Assembly: GCF_030056735.1 (NCBI RefSeq)
Contig: NZ_JASHKN010000001.1
Span: 558,001-622,000 of the forward strand
Direction: 5' to 3'
Origin: Rhodococcus sp. IEGM 1409
Lineage (GTDB): Bacteria; Actinomycetota; Actinomycetes; Mycobacteriales; Mycobacteriaceae
DNA length: 64,000 nucleotides
Position numbers and translations under genes: made by a program. Of the stretch, positions 25,531 through 35,490 are shown one piece after another. A model generated the notes under the pieces. That model was not told where the DNA came from, ran no database searches, and worked only from the letters and a program-made list of their open reading frames with translations. Position 1 is the stretch's first letter. Every line of letters starts with the position of its first letter.

Positions 25531-26262
25531 TTACTTTCCCTTGAATACGGGAGGGCGGTTTTCGATGCGGGCGGCGCGGGCTTCCTGGACATCCTCGCTG
25601 AGCCAGGCGGCGTGAAGGGCGTCGAGTTGCTCGGGAGACTGCTCCTCCATGGTGCCGTCGTCGTTGAGGACCATCTTCATGTGACGCAAGGACAGCGGTG
25701 CGAGATTCGCGATGCGGTGCGCCCATTCCTGGGCGTCGGCGAGGGTGCCGATCTTGTTGGCGAGGCCGCGGGTGAAGGCTTCCTCCGCGCCGATCTGTTC
25801 GATGCCGAGCAGGATGGTGCGCGCCGGACCGCCGCCGACCAGCGACGCGAGCCGGCGCATGGTCCACTTGTCCACCGAGACACCGAGGGTGGCTGCAGGG
25901 ATTCCGAAGCGAGCGCTCGGTGCTACGACGCGCAGATCCGACGCGATGGCCACCTGCGTACCCGCGCCGATGGCCGGACCGTTGACTGCGGCGATGACCG
26001 GGATGGGCGCCGTGTCGATAGACCTGAGCATCTCGAACAGGCGGTCGGTGAAGCCCTCCATGTAGACATCGCCGGAGAGGTCTGCGCCTGCACAAAACGC
26101 CGATCCCTCACCGGTGATGACGACGACGTGCGCGTGCTCGGCGACGGCCGCGTTCATCGCGTCCCGTATCGCGATGCAGAGTTCCGCGCTGAGCGCATTA
26201 CGACGCTCGTGACGCTGCAACTCGATGGTCACGACGTTGCCGTCACGGGAGAACCCGATCAT
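25531..26262 (-). CDS. echA6: enoyl-CoA hydratase-fold protein EchA6-like
   Basis: The 243-residue protein has the crotonase fold with oxyanion-hole segments (GEGSAFCAGADLS and NGPAIGAGTQVA). The position of the first catalytic Glu is replaced by Ala (FGIPAATLG where active hydratases have PEI/PEV), and the second catalytic Glu region reads VDKWTMRRL, with no Glu. The same loss is reported for mycobacterial EchA6, which binds acyl-CoA for mycolic acid synthesis rather than hydrating it. I infer a binding or carrier role. The gene is divergent from the flavin monooxygenase gene. Confidence 0.82.
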   Translation of the reverse strand: MIGFSRDGNVVTIELQRHERRNALSAELCIAIRDAMNAAVAEHAHVVVITGEGSAFCAGADLSGDVYMEGFTDRLFEMLRSIDTAPIPVIAAVNGPAIGAGTQVAIASDLRVVAPSARFGIPAATLGVSVDKWTMRRLASLVGGGPARTILLGIEQIGAEEAFTRGLANKIGTLADAQEWAHRIANLAPLSLRHMKMVLNDDGTMEEQSPEQLDALHAAWLSEDVQEARAARIENRPPVFKGK

Positions 26263-26374
26263 GTCCGCTCACTTTCGTTTCCGGAAGGCGCGACACCGGG
26301 ATGTTCCGAGGCGCCGATACCGTCCACATACTTCTCTGCAGCTAAGTTCTGTACATCAGGAGGTTAGATTACCG

Positions 26375-27478
26375 ATGAGTACAGACGACCTTGCCGCCCA
26401 ACAACCACAACTGGTTGACGTGGTGGTGATCGGCGCAGGACAGGCCGGACTCTCCGCCGCGTACTACCTGCGCAAGTTCGGGATCGAACCCGAATCGGGG
26501 TTTGTGGTGCTCGATCATGCGTCCGGTCCGGGCGGAGCGTGGCAGTTCCGTTGGCCGAGCCTGACACTGAGCACCGTCAACGGTGTGCATGACCTCCCGG
26601 AAATGTCTTTCGCGGAAACCACCGGCACCGACGCCGAACAGGTGCCTGCATCGGTGGCGGTCCCCCACTACTTCGAACTGTACGAAAAGCAATTCGAACT
26701 TCCCGTCCACCGCCCGGTACACACGCGAGTGGTGTGTCCGAGGGAAGAGCGACTGCGCATCGAGACCGACCACGGAGTGTTCGCGGCCCGAGGCTTGATC
26801 AACGCGACGGGAACCTGGGAGCGACCCTTCATTCCCCACTACCCCGGGGCCGGATCATTTCGTGGCCGACAGTTCCACACGAAGGACTATCGAACCGCCG
26901 CGGAGTTCGAAGGCAAACATGTCGTCGTGGTCGGCGGCGGGATCTCGGCCGTCCAACTGCTCGACGAGATCTCACGCGTCACGACCACCACTTGGGTGAC
27001 GCGCCGCGAACCGGAGTTCCGCGACGAGCCGTTCACGCCGGACATCGGCCGCGCAGCAGTTGCCATGGTCGAGGATCGTGTACGACGCGGTCTTCCACCG
27101 GGATCCGTTGTTTCGGTGACCGGCCACCCCGTAACGCCTGCCATCCGCGCAGCACGTGAGCGCGGTGTGATGAATCGACTTCCGATGTTCTCCGAAATCC
27201 TTCCGAACGGCGTGAAGTGGGCCGACGGAACCGTCGTCGATGCCGATGTCATCCTGTGGTGCACCGGTTTTCGTAGCTCGCTCGATCACCTGGCACCGTT
27301 GCACCTACGCGGGCCGGGTGGCGGAATCCCGATGACCGGGCGCCTCGCGACGCAGGTCGAAGCCGACCCTCGCGTACACCTGGTGGGATACGGGCCGTCG
27401 TCGTCGACGATCGGGGCCAACCGCGCCGGCCAAGCAGCTGCTCGCGAACTGACGTCTTACCTGGGAATCGGCGAATGA
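26375..27478 (+). CDS. flavin-dependent monooxygenase / NAD(P)-binding oxidoreductase
   Basis: The protein has two Rossmann motifs: VVIGAGQAGLSAAYYL near the N-terminus for FAD and VVVVGGGISAVQLLDE in the middle for NADPH, the layout of flavin-containing monooxygenases and YUC-like enzymes. The substrate cannot be read from sequence. The ATG at 26375 follows AGGAGG by 11 bases; the longer upstream frame is unlike a protein and overlaps the promoter area of echA6. The stop overlaps the start of the phospholipase D gene (ATGA), so they form one unit. Confidence 0.83.
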   Translation: MSTDDLAAQQPQLVDVVVIGAGQAGLSAAYYLRKFGIEPESGFVVLDHASGPGGAWQFRWPSLTLSTVNGVHDLPEMSFAETTGTDAEQVPASVAVPHYFELYEKQFELPVHRPVHTRVVCPREERLRIETDHGVFAARGLINATGTWERPFIPHYPGAGSFRGRQFHTKDYRTAAEFEGKHVVVVGGGISAVQLLDEISRVTTTTWVTRREPEFRDEPFTPDIGRAAVAMVEDRVRRGLPPGSVVSVTGHPVTPAIRAARERGVMNRLPMFSEILPNGVKWADGTVVDADVILWCTGFRSSLDHLAPLHLRGPGGGIPMTGRLATQVEADPRVHLVGYGPSSSTIGANRAGQAAARELTSYLGIGE

Positions 27479-28917
27479 ACAGAATTCTTGTTCCGGGCGA
27501 AACCTGCTGGCGCATCGAGCCGGCGGACAATCTTGCCTGCATCGTCGACGCCGCTGACTACTTTCATCATGCAAAGTCCGCAATGTTGCAAGCCGAGAAA
27601 CGAATCATGTTGATCGGCTGGGACTTCGACACGCGCATCAAACTCGAACCAGGTGAGCAGACGCTCGACGGCCCCAACCGGTTGGGAATGTTCCTCCGCT
27701 GGCTGGTCCGCGAGAAACCCGACCTCGAAATCCTCGTACTCAAATGGAACATCGGGGCGTTCACCGCAATCGGCCGCGGTATGACCCCCGTTTTCGTGTC
27801 CAACTGGTTGACCGACGAGCGCCTTCGGTTCGAGATCGACGGCGCCCATCCGGTGGGCGCGGCGCACCATCAGAAGATCATCGTCATCGACGACGCCCTG
27901 GCGTTCTGCGGCGGCATCGACATGACGGTGGACCGCTGGGACACCTCGGATCACGTCGACCGAAACGATTACCGAATCACGCCGAGCGGAAGGCGTTACG
28001 GCCCTTGGCATGACGCGACCACGGCGGTCGATGGCAATGCGGCTGCGGCCATCGGCGAATTGGCGCGGGCACGCTGGAAATCCGCAACCGGCGAGGATCT
28101 GACACCCGTCAAGAGCACTGCGACGCCGTGGCCCGTCAATCTGGCGCCCACCTTGCGGGTTGTCGACGTAGCCGTCGCCAGGACACTGCCGGAACTCGGC
28201 GAGCGCACAGAGGTTCGTGAGATCGAAGCGCTGTATCTCGCGGCCATCGCCGGGGCCGAGCACACGCTGTACATCGAAAGCCAGTACCTCGCCTCACGCA
28301 CTCTGGCCGAGGCGATCGCCGCGCGCCTCCGTGAGGACGACGGACCGGAGATCGTTCTGGTCATTCCGCGCAACGCGGACGGATGGCTGGAACAAAAGGC
28401 GATGGACGGGGCGCGCCACGACTTGTTGCATCTGCTGTGGTCCGCCGATATCCACGACCGGTTCGGTGCGTTTTATCCCGTGACCTCTTCTGGCGCACCT
28501 ATTTACGTACACGCCAAGGTTCTTGTGATGGACGATCGTCTCCTGCGAATCGGGTCGTCGAACCTCAACAACCGTTCGATGGGCTTCGATACCGAGTGCG
28601 ACATCGCCGTCGAATCCGACGACGACGCAGACGTCGAGTTGCGAGCCTCGATCATCGGTTTGAGGCGCCGGCTACTCAGCGAGCACCTCGACGTCACCGA
28701 GGAAGAAGTCGACGAAGGGTTGCGTGAGCGCTCTCTGTTGTCGACGGTTCGCACCCTTGCGACCTCCAACGCTCGCAGTCTGCGCGAGTTCGACCGGAAC
28801 ACAGTGGAAGGCGAAGACCACGTACTCGCTGAAAACGCACTGATGGATCCCGAGCGCACGCCGCCCAGACTGAGCGACCGAATCGAAGGACTACGCCGTC
28901 TCCTCGGCAAACGCTGA
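27475..28917 (+). CDS. phospholipase D / cardiolipin synthase-like protein
   Basis: The 480-residue protein carries two HKD catalytic motifs: HHQKIIVIDD in the first half and HAKVLVMDDRLLRIGSSN in the second, each followed by the expected Asp and Ser/Asn. There is no signal peptide. Such proteins hydrolyse or transfer phosphatidyl groups. In a mycolata cell the role could be lipid turnover or anionic phospholipid synthesis; without membrane helices a classic cardiolipin synthase is less likely. It is coupled to the flavin monooxygenase by an ATGA overlap and converges with the next gene. Confidence 0.88.
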   Translation: MNRILVPGETCWRIEPADNLACIVDAADYFHHAKSAMLQAEKRIMLIGWDFDTRIKLEPGEQTLDGPNRLGMFLRWLVREKPDLEILVLKWNIGAFTAIGRGMTPVFVSNWLTDERLRFEIDGAHPVGAAHHQKIIVIDDALAFCGGIDMTVDRWDTSDHVDRNDYRITPSGRRYGPWHDATTAVDGNAAAAIGELARARWKSATGEDLTPVKSTATPWPVNLAPTLRVVDVAVARTLPELGERTEVREIEALYLAAIAGAEHTLYIESQYLASRTLAEAIAARLREDDGPEIVLVIPRNADGWLEQKAMDGARHDLLHLLWSADIHDRFGAFYPVTSSGAPIYVHAKVLVMDDRLLRIGSSNLNNRSMGFDTECDIAVESDDDADVELRASIIGLRRRLLSEHLDVTEEEVDEGLRERSLLSTVRTLATSNARSLREFDRNTVEGEDHVLAENALMDPERTPPRLSDRIEGLRRLLGKR

Positions 28918-28921
28918 GGCA

Positions 28922-29479
28922 CTAGAGCACGCGCACGCAGTGCCCGATTGTCAGCGCGAGTTCGACGAGTACTGCGGCTCGATCGCTCGGGACCAGCACG
29001 ACGAGAAACGTATCGCTGTCGCTGTCGAGCCAGGCCACGGAAACGCCTGCCCCGGCGATGTTGTCGCCGACTCGAGCGAGAAGCGATTCCAGTCCGGCAG
29101 CTCGATCAAAGGCCGCGGCAAGGCTGCCTGCCCACTCCCACGATCCCGCAGTTGCGGGCGCCGACTTCAGCTCTCGCAGCTGGCCGAGAACTTCGGCCGC
29201 GTCCTCGTTCCAGTCCACCCAGACCAGGAGTTCTTGTTCGTGCAACGCGTCGACGAGAGCGAACCACGCCAATTCGGGGTGTGGCTTCTCGAGCGACTGT
29301 GAGTACAGCTCGTTCTGTACTTCGACATACCGTTCCGGGTAGTCCATTGCGAGAGTCACACGATCGATGACTGTCGGGCTGTTCGGGGCCAGCAGTTCCG
29401 CGATTGCGCGCAATGCGTCGCGAGCAGGTCCACCCACTATGGCTCCCAGGTTCGATTCGGTTATCGGTGCGGTTTCCAC
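28922..29479 (-). CDS. uncharacterised protein, possibly DUF6630
   Basis: The 185-residue acidic, soluble protein includes HPELAWFALVDALHEQ followed by VWVDWNEDA, which I associate with DUF6630, though I am not certain. It has no signal, helix bundle or catalytic motif that I recognise. Coding character is good and it ends 5 bases from the convergent phospholipase D gene. Its upstream side faces the conservon promoter region. Confidence 0.65.
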   Translation of the reverse strand: METAPITESNLGAIVGGPARDALRAIAELLAPNSPTVIDRVTLAMDYPERYVEVQNELYSQSLEKPHPELAWFALVDALHEQELLVWVDWNEDAAEVLGQLRELKSAPATAGSWEWAGSLAAAFDRAAGLESLLARVGDNIAGAGVSVAWLDSDSDTFLVVLVPSDRAAVLVELALTIGHCVRVL

Positions 29480-29804
29480 AGTCTGACATGCGAGTCCGCG
29501 TCATACGGACCTGTCCTCGACGTACGGCGCAGAGGCAGATCTCCCACGAAGATTCCCTCGTGCCGCAAACCACGGATCAACGAGTTACCAAATCGAACAG
29601 CCCGGCTATCCCATTCGCCGCACTTGTCCGTTTAGCCTTTCACCTGGTCTTACAATCAGGATATAGTCATTGTCGATCCAAGAAGACCACTGGACTGTAG
29701 CGAGCCAGCAAACAGCCTGTTACCGTTCAGCTAACTACTCCTTCTGGTCAAACCGGGTCGAAGGGTTCGGGCAATGACCCACGGGGGGTTGACGTGAAGG
29801 GGCC
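29480..29804. other. intergenic region upstream of the conservon
   Basis: This 325-base stretch is noticeably richer in A and T than its surroundings between about 29630 and 29710, as expected of a promoter region, and serves two divergent genes. I see no gene, tRNA or strong hairpin. A GAAGGGG ribosome binding site at 29795-29801 lies close to the kinase start. Confidence 0.5.
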
Positions 29805-32675
29805 ATGTTCCGCATGAAACACGATTCACACACGACAACCTCTCGGTGGTCGATCGGCGAATGGCGCCTGGGATGGAAGGTCATCGCTGTCCTCGCATTG
29901 CCGATGATCGTCGCCGTTGTCCTAGGCGCCCTTCGAGTTCAAACGGAGCTCGAAGAAGCCGCACAGCTGAGTTCCTCGTCCGAGCGCGCCCTCGCCGTGC
30001 CTGCCGCGATCAACCTGGAATCGGCGCTGTACGAACTCGCCGAAGCTGCATCGGCACGCCCCGACACCCGGCCTGCCACGCAAGCAGTCTCTGACGCGAT
30101 GGACCAACTCGTCGATGCCGCCCGCACGTTCCAGTCCGACGATGCCCTCAACGACCAAGTGACTTCGGCGTTGACCGAGAGCCGTTCCATCACCGAGGAG
30201 ATCGCCGCCGGCGCGGTGGCACCCGCACGCTTGGTTTCGCGGGTCGGTGAGGTCTCACGAGCCCTCTCCAGCACCTTCACCAGCGTCGTCGAGCATTCTC
30301 AGCGCCCAGTCCTGCGTGAACAGGGTGGTCGACTCTCCGCGCTCTGGGAAGCGCGACGAGCCCTGGCCGAACAACGAATCCTCTTCGGCTCAGGCGATCC
30401 GGACCAACAGGCCCGTACCTCGATGGTCAGCGCTGCCGGCGCCGAACTGGTCGCTCTGAACAACATCCTCGCGATCGACGGAACCAACGACACCGTCCAG
30501 GCACTCAGCAACTCGGCTCAGAACCGGATCAACGAACTGGGATCAACTCCGTCGACTTCTCCGCCGGGGAGCCGCGTCGGCGCCGATCTGAAATCTGGAA
30601 AAGACCAGTACAACAGCCTTACCGACACCACCGTCACCGAGTTCGGCGACGCCGTCACCGCTGAATCCAACGCCGCACGAACTGCAGCACTTCGCGACAC
30701 CGCAATTGTGCTCGGCGCGGTCCTGCTGGCACTGGCCATCGCCCTCGTCATCAGCCGATCGCTCATCGATCCGATCCGCCGGTTGCGATTTGCCGCCTTG
30801 CAGGCAGCGAGACGCGGACTTCCCGACGCGATCGAACGAATACGAGCAGGTGCCAGTACCGACGAACTCGACTTTGCCCGTGTCCCGATCCGCACCCACG
30901 AGGAAATCGGCGAGCTCGCACGCGCCGTGGACGACATGCACGGTCAGGCCATCACGCTCGCCGGCGAGCAGGCCACGCTGCGGCGCCAGGTCAACGACAT
31001 GTTCGAAACGCTGTCGAGGCGCAACAAGTCCCTCGTCGACCAGCAACTCGGATTGATCGAACAGTTGGAGCAGGACGAAGACGATCCGCGTCGCCTCGAG
31101 AATCTGTTCCGGCTCGACCACATCGCCGCGAGAATGCGCCGAAACGGCGACAACTTGTTGGTTCTCGCCGGAACCGATGTACGCCGTGCCAGGACCGCCC
31201 CCATCGCTCTCGGCGATACCCTTCGCGCCGCGGTATCAGGCGTCGAGGAGTATCGACGCGTCGAACTCGGGCAGACTCCGCCCGGAGTCGTCACCGGTCA
31301 TGCGGCCCCGGACGTCGTTCATCTCATTGCCGAGTTGCTCGACAATTCGCTGCGGTACTCCCCACCGGAGACCACCGTCTCCATCAACGCTGCCACCACC
31401 ATCGACGGCTCCATGATCGTAGAGATCGCAGATCTCGGTATCGGCATGTCACCTGCCGATATCCTCGATGCCAACGAGCGCCTCGCGGCCGGCGCCGAGA
31501 TGAGCGCGGACACAGCGCGTCGCATGGGTTTGTTCGTCGTGAGCCGAATCAGTCGTCGCTACAACATCTCTGTGCGCCTGCGCCCGACGGCAACGTCGTC
31601 GACGCACAGTGGCATCACCGCAACGGTGCTCCTACCGACGTCGATTCTCGATTCTTCTCGGACACCCGAGATCCGCACGCCACAAACCGGACCCGTTCCC
31701 ACGCTCGATCGGACTCCTCCCACACCGACCGCACAGTCCGCACAGTCTGCACCGTCATGGTCACAGCCCGTCCCGACCGAATCCGCACCCCCACGGCCTG
31801 CGACCAGAAGTTTCGCTGATCTCCCGCGTCGAACGCCCGGTAACAGCACCGATCAGACTGAGGCGTTCGACCCGATCACACCGCAATCGACGCCGCCGGC
31901 AACAGCGCCTTCGGGGTTACCTCGTCGCACCCCGGGCACAAGCGGAGTACCTGCGGTCAGTACCTCGACTTCGACTACTCCGGCACCCGCTACGTCGGTG
32001 TCATCCTTCGCTCCTCTGCTCGATCCCGCAGGGACAAACGCATCGACGGCCCTTCCCGTTCGTGCTCCGTCGCACGAATTCACCTGGCCGGCACAGGGTC
32101 CCGAGATCTCGGCGGGTCCACAACCGTCGACAACTCCGCCGCCGCGGCACCGGCTCTCAGCCCCGACGCCGACAAATACCGCGGCGTTCTTCTCCTCGCG
32201 TACCCGTGACGGGCTCTCTGCCCGACCATCGGTGCGCGCTGACAGCGCCGGCGACGGTAACTCGAACGGCGCGCCCGCTGCCCCGTCGACGATGCCGATT
32301 TTTGCTCGGATGGTGTCGGAGTGGCTCGTCGATCCAACGGCGGAGACGTCAGCGGCTTCCACCGGCAGTTCGTGGACCACGGACGCCGATCAAGGCTGGG
32401 TGGCTGCCCGAACGTCATTCGAAATGCCGGTCACCAAGATCGCCGATTCCGGACTTCCCATCCGGGACCGCGGAGCCCGGCTGGTTCCTGGCGCCGTCGG
32501 CGGAGGCGGCTCGACACAGCGTCATGCATCCAATCCGGCGGACGTCCAACGTGGTTGGAGCAGTTACCAATCCGGAGTACAACGAGGGCGTCGGAACGCC
32601 GCCGACCATCAGCACGATGGCGGACAGTCTTTCGAATCGTCCACGATGTTGCACAACGATCAAGGAGAACAGTGA
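29805..32675 (+). CDS. conservon histidine kinase (CvnA-like)
   Basis: The 956-residue kinase has a first membrane helix at about residues 24-45, an extracytoplasmic region of some 250 residues, a second helix near 300-322, a HAMP-like linker and coiled region, and a HATPase domain containing [12 protein letters not shown] and IADLGIGMS. Beyond about residue 620 the sequence is a 330-residue Pro/Ser/Thr-rich tail, likely disordered. This is the architecture of the nitrate/nitrite-sensor-like kinases that head actinobacterial conservons. The ATG at 29814 is an alternative start. Its stop overlaps the GTG of the roadblock gene. No response regulator is encoded, as is usual for conservons; signalling is thought to pass to the downstream proteins. 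Confidence 0.9.
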   Translation: MFRMKHDSHTTTSRWSIGEWRLGWKVIAVLALPMIVAVVLGALRVQTELEEAAQLSSSSERALAVPAAINLESALYELAEAASARPDTRPATQAVSDAMDQLVDAARTFQSDDALNDQVTSALTESRSITEEIAAGAVAPARLVSRVGEVSRALSSTFTSVVEHSQRPVLREQGGRLSALWEARRALAEQRILFGSGDPDQQARTSMVSAAGAELVALNNILAIDGTNDTVQALSNSAQNRINELGSTPSTSPPGSRVGADLKSGKDQYNSLTDTTVTEFGDAVTAESNAARTAALRDTAIVLGAVLLALAIALVISRSLIDPIRRLRFAALQAARRGLPDAIERIRAGASTDELDFARVPIRTHEEIGELARAVDDMHGQAITLAGEQATLRRQVNDMFETLSRRNKSLVDQQLGLIEQLEQDEDDPRRLENLFRLDHIAARMRRNGDNLLVLAGTDVRRARTAPIALGDTLRAAVSGVEEYRRVELGQTPPGVVTGHAAPDVVHLIAELLDNSLRYSPPETTVSINAATTIDGSMIVEIADLGIGMSPADILDANERLAAGAEMSADTARRMGLFVVSRISRRYNISVRLRPTATSSTHSGITATVLLPTSILDSSRTPEIRTPQTGPVPTLDRTPPTPTAQSAQSAPSWSQPVPTESAPPRPATRSFADLPRRTPGNSTDQTEAFDPITPQSTPPATAPSGLPRRTPGTSGVPAVSTSTSTTPAPATSVSSFAPLLDPAGTNASTALPVRAPSHEFTWPAQGPEISAGPQPSTTPPPRHRLSAPTPTNTAAFFSSRTRDGLSARPSVRADSAGDGNSNGAPAAPSTMPIFARMVSEWLVDPTAETSAASTGSSWTTDADQGWVAARTSFEMPVTKIADSGLPIRDRGARLVPGAVGGGGSTQRHASNPADVQRGWSSYQSGVQRGRRNAADHQHDGGQSFESSTMLHNDQGEQ

Positions 32676-33088
32676 ACACTGTCGGAGCACAAGAGACTCC
32701 CCGCGCACTCGACTGGCTGGTTTCTGCTTTTGCCCGAGACGTGCCGGGTGTGAGTCACGCGATCATCGTCTCAGCCGACGGGTTGTTGACGGCCTCGAGC
32801 ACACACCTTCCGCTCGATCGAGCGGATCAATTGGCCGCTGTCACTTCCGGACTCGCCAGCCTGTCCGCGGGCGCATCACGCCTCTTCGACGGTGGGGCCG
32901 TCATGCAGTCCGTCGTCGAGATGGAGAACGGGTACCTGCTTCTCATGGGTGTCGGTAGTGGTTCTTACCTTGCCGCCCTCGCCGTCGCCGGATGCGACAT
33001 CGGCCAGATCGGTTACGAAATGGCGACTCTCGTCGATCGCGTCGGGGCAACCATGGACATTGCCCCGCGAACATCGCAGGGTATTTGA
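32672..33088 (+). CDS. roadblock/LC7 domain protein (CvnB-like)
   Basis: The 138-residue protein is a roadblock/LC7 (dynein light-chain-like) domain: [15 protein letters not shown] opens the fold, and the middle [20 protein letters not shown] is typical. Such proteins in bacteria regulate small GTPases, here presumably the GTPase encoded two genes downstream. The GTG at 32672 overlaps the kinase TGA (GTGA) and is preceded by AAGGAG. A longer frame upstream overlaps the kinase tail and is not coding. Confidence 0.9.
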   Translation: MNTVGAQETPRALDWLVSAFARDVPGVSHAIIVSADGLLTASSTHLPLDRADQLAAVTSGLASLSAGASRLFDGGAVMQSVVEMENGYLLLMGVGSGSYLAALAVAGCDIGQIGYEMATLVDRVGATMDIAPRTSQGI

Positions 33089-33093
33089 TTTCG

Positions 33094-33468
33094 ATGCCTC
33101 ACCATCAATCCGAGTACGACGACGCCGAACCGAACTTGGTCCGGCCGTACGCGCTCACCGAAGGTCGGACCCTGCCGTCCATCGACCTCCCGCTCGAAGC
33201 GATCATCGCGACGATCGAAGACGTGGTCTCGAACAATCTTGCACCGCAGGATATTCGTGCGTCGATCGTCGCACTGTGTGAGCAGCGGATATCGATAGCC
33301 GAGATCGCTGCCCACCTAGGTGTTCCGATCGGAGTCGTGCGGGTACTGGTTGCCGACCTTGTAGTAGCCGGATCACTGGAAATACATGCCACTCTGCGAA
33401 GCGACGCATCTCGAGTCGAGCGACGCGAACTGATCGAAAGGACCCTCAGTGGACTTCGGGCACTCTGA
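33094..33468 (+). CDS. DUF742 domain protein (CvnC-like)
   Basis: The 124-residue product is the DUF742 component of the conservon: LVRPYALTEGRT near the start is the family hallmark, followed by a winged-helix-like region (ISIAEIAAHLGVPIGVVRVL). Conservon C proteins have DNA-binding-like folds, yet in Streptomyces they are found with the membrane complex. The ATG at 33094 is preferred; a TTG at 33085 overlapping the previous stop is also possible. The 3' end overlaps the GTPase start by 20 bases. Confidence 0.85.
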   Translation: MPHHQSEYDDAEPNLVRPYALTEGRTLPSIDLPLEAIIATIEDVVSNNLAPQDIRASIVALCEQRISIAEIAAHLGVPIGVVRVLVADLVVAGSLEIHATLRSDASRVERRELIERTLSGLRAL

Positions 33469-34036
33469 CTCATCGTCTCGCGTGAAATCGACAAAAATCG
33501 TGATCGCCGGGGGTTTCGGTGTTGGCAAGACAACGCTTGTGGGAACCGTCTCCGAAATCGTCCCCCTTCGCACGGAGGCCATGGTCACCGACGCGAGCGA
33601 CGGTATCGACAATCTCGGATCGACTCCAGACAAGAGCACCACAACGGTCGCGATGGACTTCGGACGCATCACTCTCGCCGACGACCTGGTCCTCTATCTA
33701 TTCGGAACCCCGGGGCAGCGCCGCTTCTGGTTCATGTGGGACGACCTCATCACCGGTGCGATCGGTGCGGTCATTCTGGTCGACACTCGCCGCCTGGAAG
33801 ACAGCTTCGCCGCAGTCGACTTCTTCGAGGCGCGAGGTCTCCCGTTCATCGTGGCGGTCAACCGTTTCGACGGCGCACCAATCCATTCTGCGAGCGATCT
33901 CCGGCAAGCGTTGGCACTGCCCAACCGCGTTCCCATGATCGAGATCGACGCCCGTAACCGCGAATCGGCCAAACGCGCGCTGATCGTCGTCACCGAGTAC
34001 TCCCTCGAACGACTTGCAGCCGAAGCAGTCGTCTAG
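33449..34036 (+). CDS. conservon small GTPase (CvnD-like)
   Basis: The 195-residue GTPase shows the P-loop GGFGVGKTT, a switch region ending in LFGTPGQRRFW (the DxxG position reads GTPG) and the base-recognition motif NRFD in place of NKxD. These are the traits of the bacterial Rab/MglA-like CvnD family. The GTG start overlaps the DUF742 gene by 20 bases. It should cycle with the roadblock protein and relay the state of the membrane kinase. There is no lipid-anchor motif at its C-terminus. Confidence 0.9.
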   Translation: MDFGHSDSSSRVKSTKIVIAGGFGVGKTTLVGTVSEIVPLRTEAMVTDASDGIDNLGSTPDKSTTTVAMDFGRITLADDLVLYLFGTPGQRRFWFMWDDLITGAIGAVILVDTRRLEDSFAAVDFFEARGLPFIVAVNRFDGAPIHSASDLRQALALPNRVPMIEIDARNRESAKRALIVVTEYSLERLAAEAVV

Positions 34037-34076
34037 ATGAATCATCAGATGCGAATCGTCGCCGAAAGGAACTGGC

Positions 34077-34871
34077 ATGTCGGATGAAATGCACCATTTC
34101 TCGATGGGAATCTGGCTGCTCGGGCTCGCCTACGTCGTGTCCGTGGTCGGTTCGGTAGTCGGCCTGGCGTGCACCAGGCATTCAGCGTCTGCGACGACAA
34201 CCGCCGCACGCATGCGATGGCTCGTCATGGCTGCCCTGTCGATCGGTGGCGTCGCCATCTGGCTGATGCATTTCATCGCCATGCTCGGCTTCGCAGTCCC
34301 CGGCAGTCCCATTCGATACAACCTCGGATGGACCGTGATCTCTGCGATCATCTCGGTGGGTGCCGTGTTTGTCGGTCTGCTGATCATCGGGACCGAATTC
34401 CGCTGGTCTCGGCTTCTGATCGGGGGCGTGGTGACCGGTCTCGCCGTGAACGTCATGCATTACACCGGTATGCGCGCCTTACGCTTTCAGGGTGAGATCC
34501 ACTACGACATGCTCTTCGTTGCACTGTCGGTTCTCATCGCAGTCGTCGCCGGCACCGCCGCATTGTGGTTCACCATGTCGCTCGAGTCCACGATTCTGCG
34601 TTTTGTCGCCGGAATCATCATGGGTATCGCCGTCGTCGGTATGCACTTCACCGGAATGGCCGCAGTCGAGGTTGTCCACGACGCGGCAGCCCCGGCGCCG
34701 CAGGGGCTCGATGCGTTCTCCTTCCTCTTCCCCGTCTTCGTTCTCGGCTTGCTGGCGTTGGCAGTTCCGATTGTCGCAGTGCTGACAGCGCCCGACCGTG
34801 CGACGGCTCGGATGGAATCCGCCGCCGACGACCTGGCGTACGAAGCACGAAGGTTCGCGATCTCGAACTGA
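34077..34871 (+). CDS. MHYT-domain membrane sensor
   Basis: The 264-residue protein has seven predicted membrane helices and three MHYT-type motifs, WLMHFIAML, VMHYTGM and GMHFTGM, which place Met and His at the outer membrane face. MHYT domains are proposed to bind copper and sense O2, CO or NO. No GGDEF, EAL or kinase domain follows: the short tail (about 240-264) ends it. It lies 40 bases after the conservon GTPase, before the terminator, so it is probably co-transcribed and could supply a gas or redox signal to that complex. Confidence 0.85.
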   Translation: MSDEMHHFSMGIWLLGLAYVVSVVGSVVGLACTRHSASATTTAARMRWLVMAALSIGGVAIWLMHFIAMLGFAVPGSPIRYNLGWTVISAIISVGAVFVGLLIIGTEFRWSRLLIGGVVTGLAVNVMHYTGMRALRFQGEIHYDMLFVALSVLIAVVAGTAALWFTMSLESTILRFVAGIIMGIAVVGMHFTGMAAVEVVHDAAAPAPQGLDAFSFLFPVFVLGLLALAVPIVAVLTAPDRATARMESAADDLAYEARRFAISN

Positions 34872-34876
34872 GAGGA

Positions 34877-34915
34877 GTACGGGGCGAGTCGATGTAAATC
34901 GACGACGCCCCGTAC
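34877..34915 (+). terminator. terminator of the conservon-MHYT unit
   Basis: A nested hairpin: outer arms GTACGGGGCG and its complement at 34906-34915, and inner arms GTCGAT/ATCGAC around a GTAA loop. It lies 6 bases after the MHYT gene stop and is followed by ATTTC, and it ends just before the kinase-like gene at 34925. Confidence 0.7.
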
Positions 34916-34924
34916 ATTTCGAGG

Positions 34925-35467
34925 ATGGTGGATGCCGGACACAACCCCCAGCTGTCGGCCCGCGCAACACTGGTCGTGATCGGAGGATTGCCGGCCACCG
35001 GAAAGTCGACGATCGCCCGGGCACTTGCTCAGCATCACCGGATTCCCTACGTGCGGATCGATACCATCGAACAGGTACTGACCCGCAGCATTATTGCTGA
35101 TGTGTCCGGGACCGCTGGATACTTCACCGGGTACGCGCTCGCCGCCGAACAATTGCGACTGGGACTCTCGGTCGTGGTCGAATGCGTCAACCCGATCGAA
35201 ATGACACGAAAGGCCTGGTCCGCTACCGCACAACATAATTCGGCGCGCTTGCTCAACGTCGAGGTCATCTGCTCGGATCCCGACGAGCATCGCAGACGCG
35301 CGGAGCAGCGTGTCGTCGACATCCCGGATCTTGTACTACCTACGTGGCAGGAAATCCTGGATCGAGACTACGAGCCGTGGACCATGGAACGGCTGGTGCT
35401 CGACACCTCAATCATGAACTCCGACAGCGCAGTACAACGCATCACTGCCCGAATGTTCATTGCGTGA
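34925..35467 (+). CDS. P-loop kinase, AAA_33 type
   Basis: The 180-residue protein starts with a Walker A motif GLPATGKST at about residues 20-28, followed by YVRIDTIEQ and a later EHRRRAEQR, the pattern of small kinases related to gluconate kinase, adenylylsulfate kinase and zeta-toxin-like enzymes. It probably phosphorylates a small molecule. The substrate cannot be read from sequence. A toxin role is not supported since no antitoxin precedes it. It converges with the GNAT gene, and the 3' ends share a short direct repeat. Confidence 0.75.
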   Translation: MVDAGHNPQLSARATLVVIGGLPATGKSTIARALAQHHRIPYVRIDTIEQVLTRSIIADVSGTAGYFTGYALAAEQLRLGLSVVVECVNPIEMTRKAWSATAQHNSARLLNVEVICSDPDEHRRRAEQRVVDIPDLVLPTWQEILDRDYEPWTMERLVLDTSIMNSDSAVQRITARMFIA

Positions 35468-35490
35468 GAACTGTTCACAGCGTGAGAACA
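35462..35490. repeat. direct repeat at convergent gene ends
   Basis: GCGTGAGAAC occurs at 35462-35471 and 35480-35489, 18 bases apart. The first copy contains the stop of the kinase-like gene, and the second forms the last codons of the convergent acetyltransferase gene. Confidence 0.55.

Noticed and set aside
34925..35467. Zeta-type toxin
   Set aside because: The P-loop and size fit small-molecule kinases as well, and no antitoxin gene precedes it.
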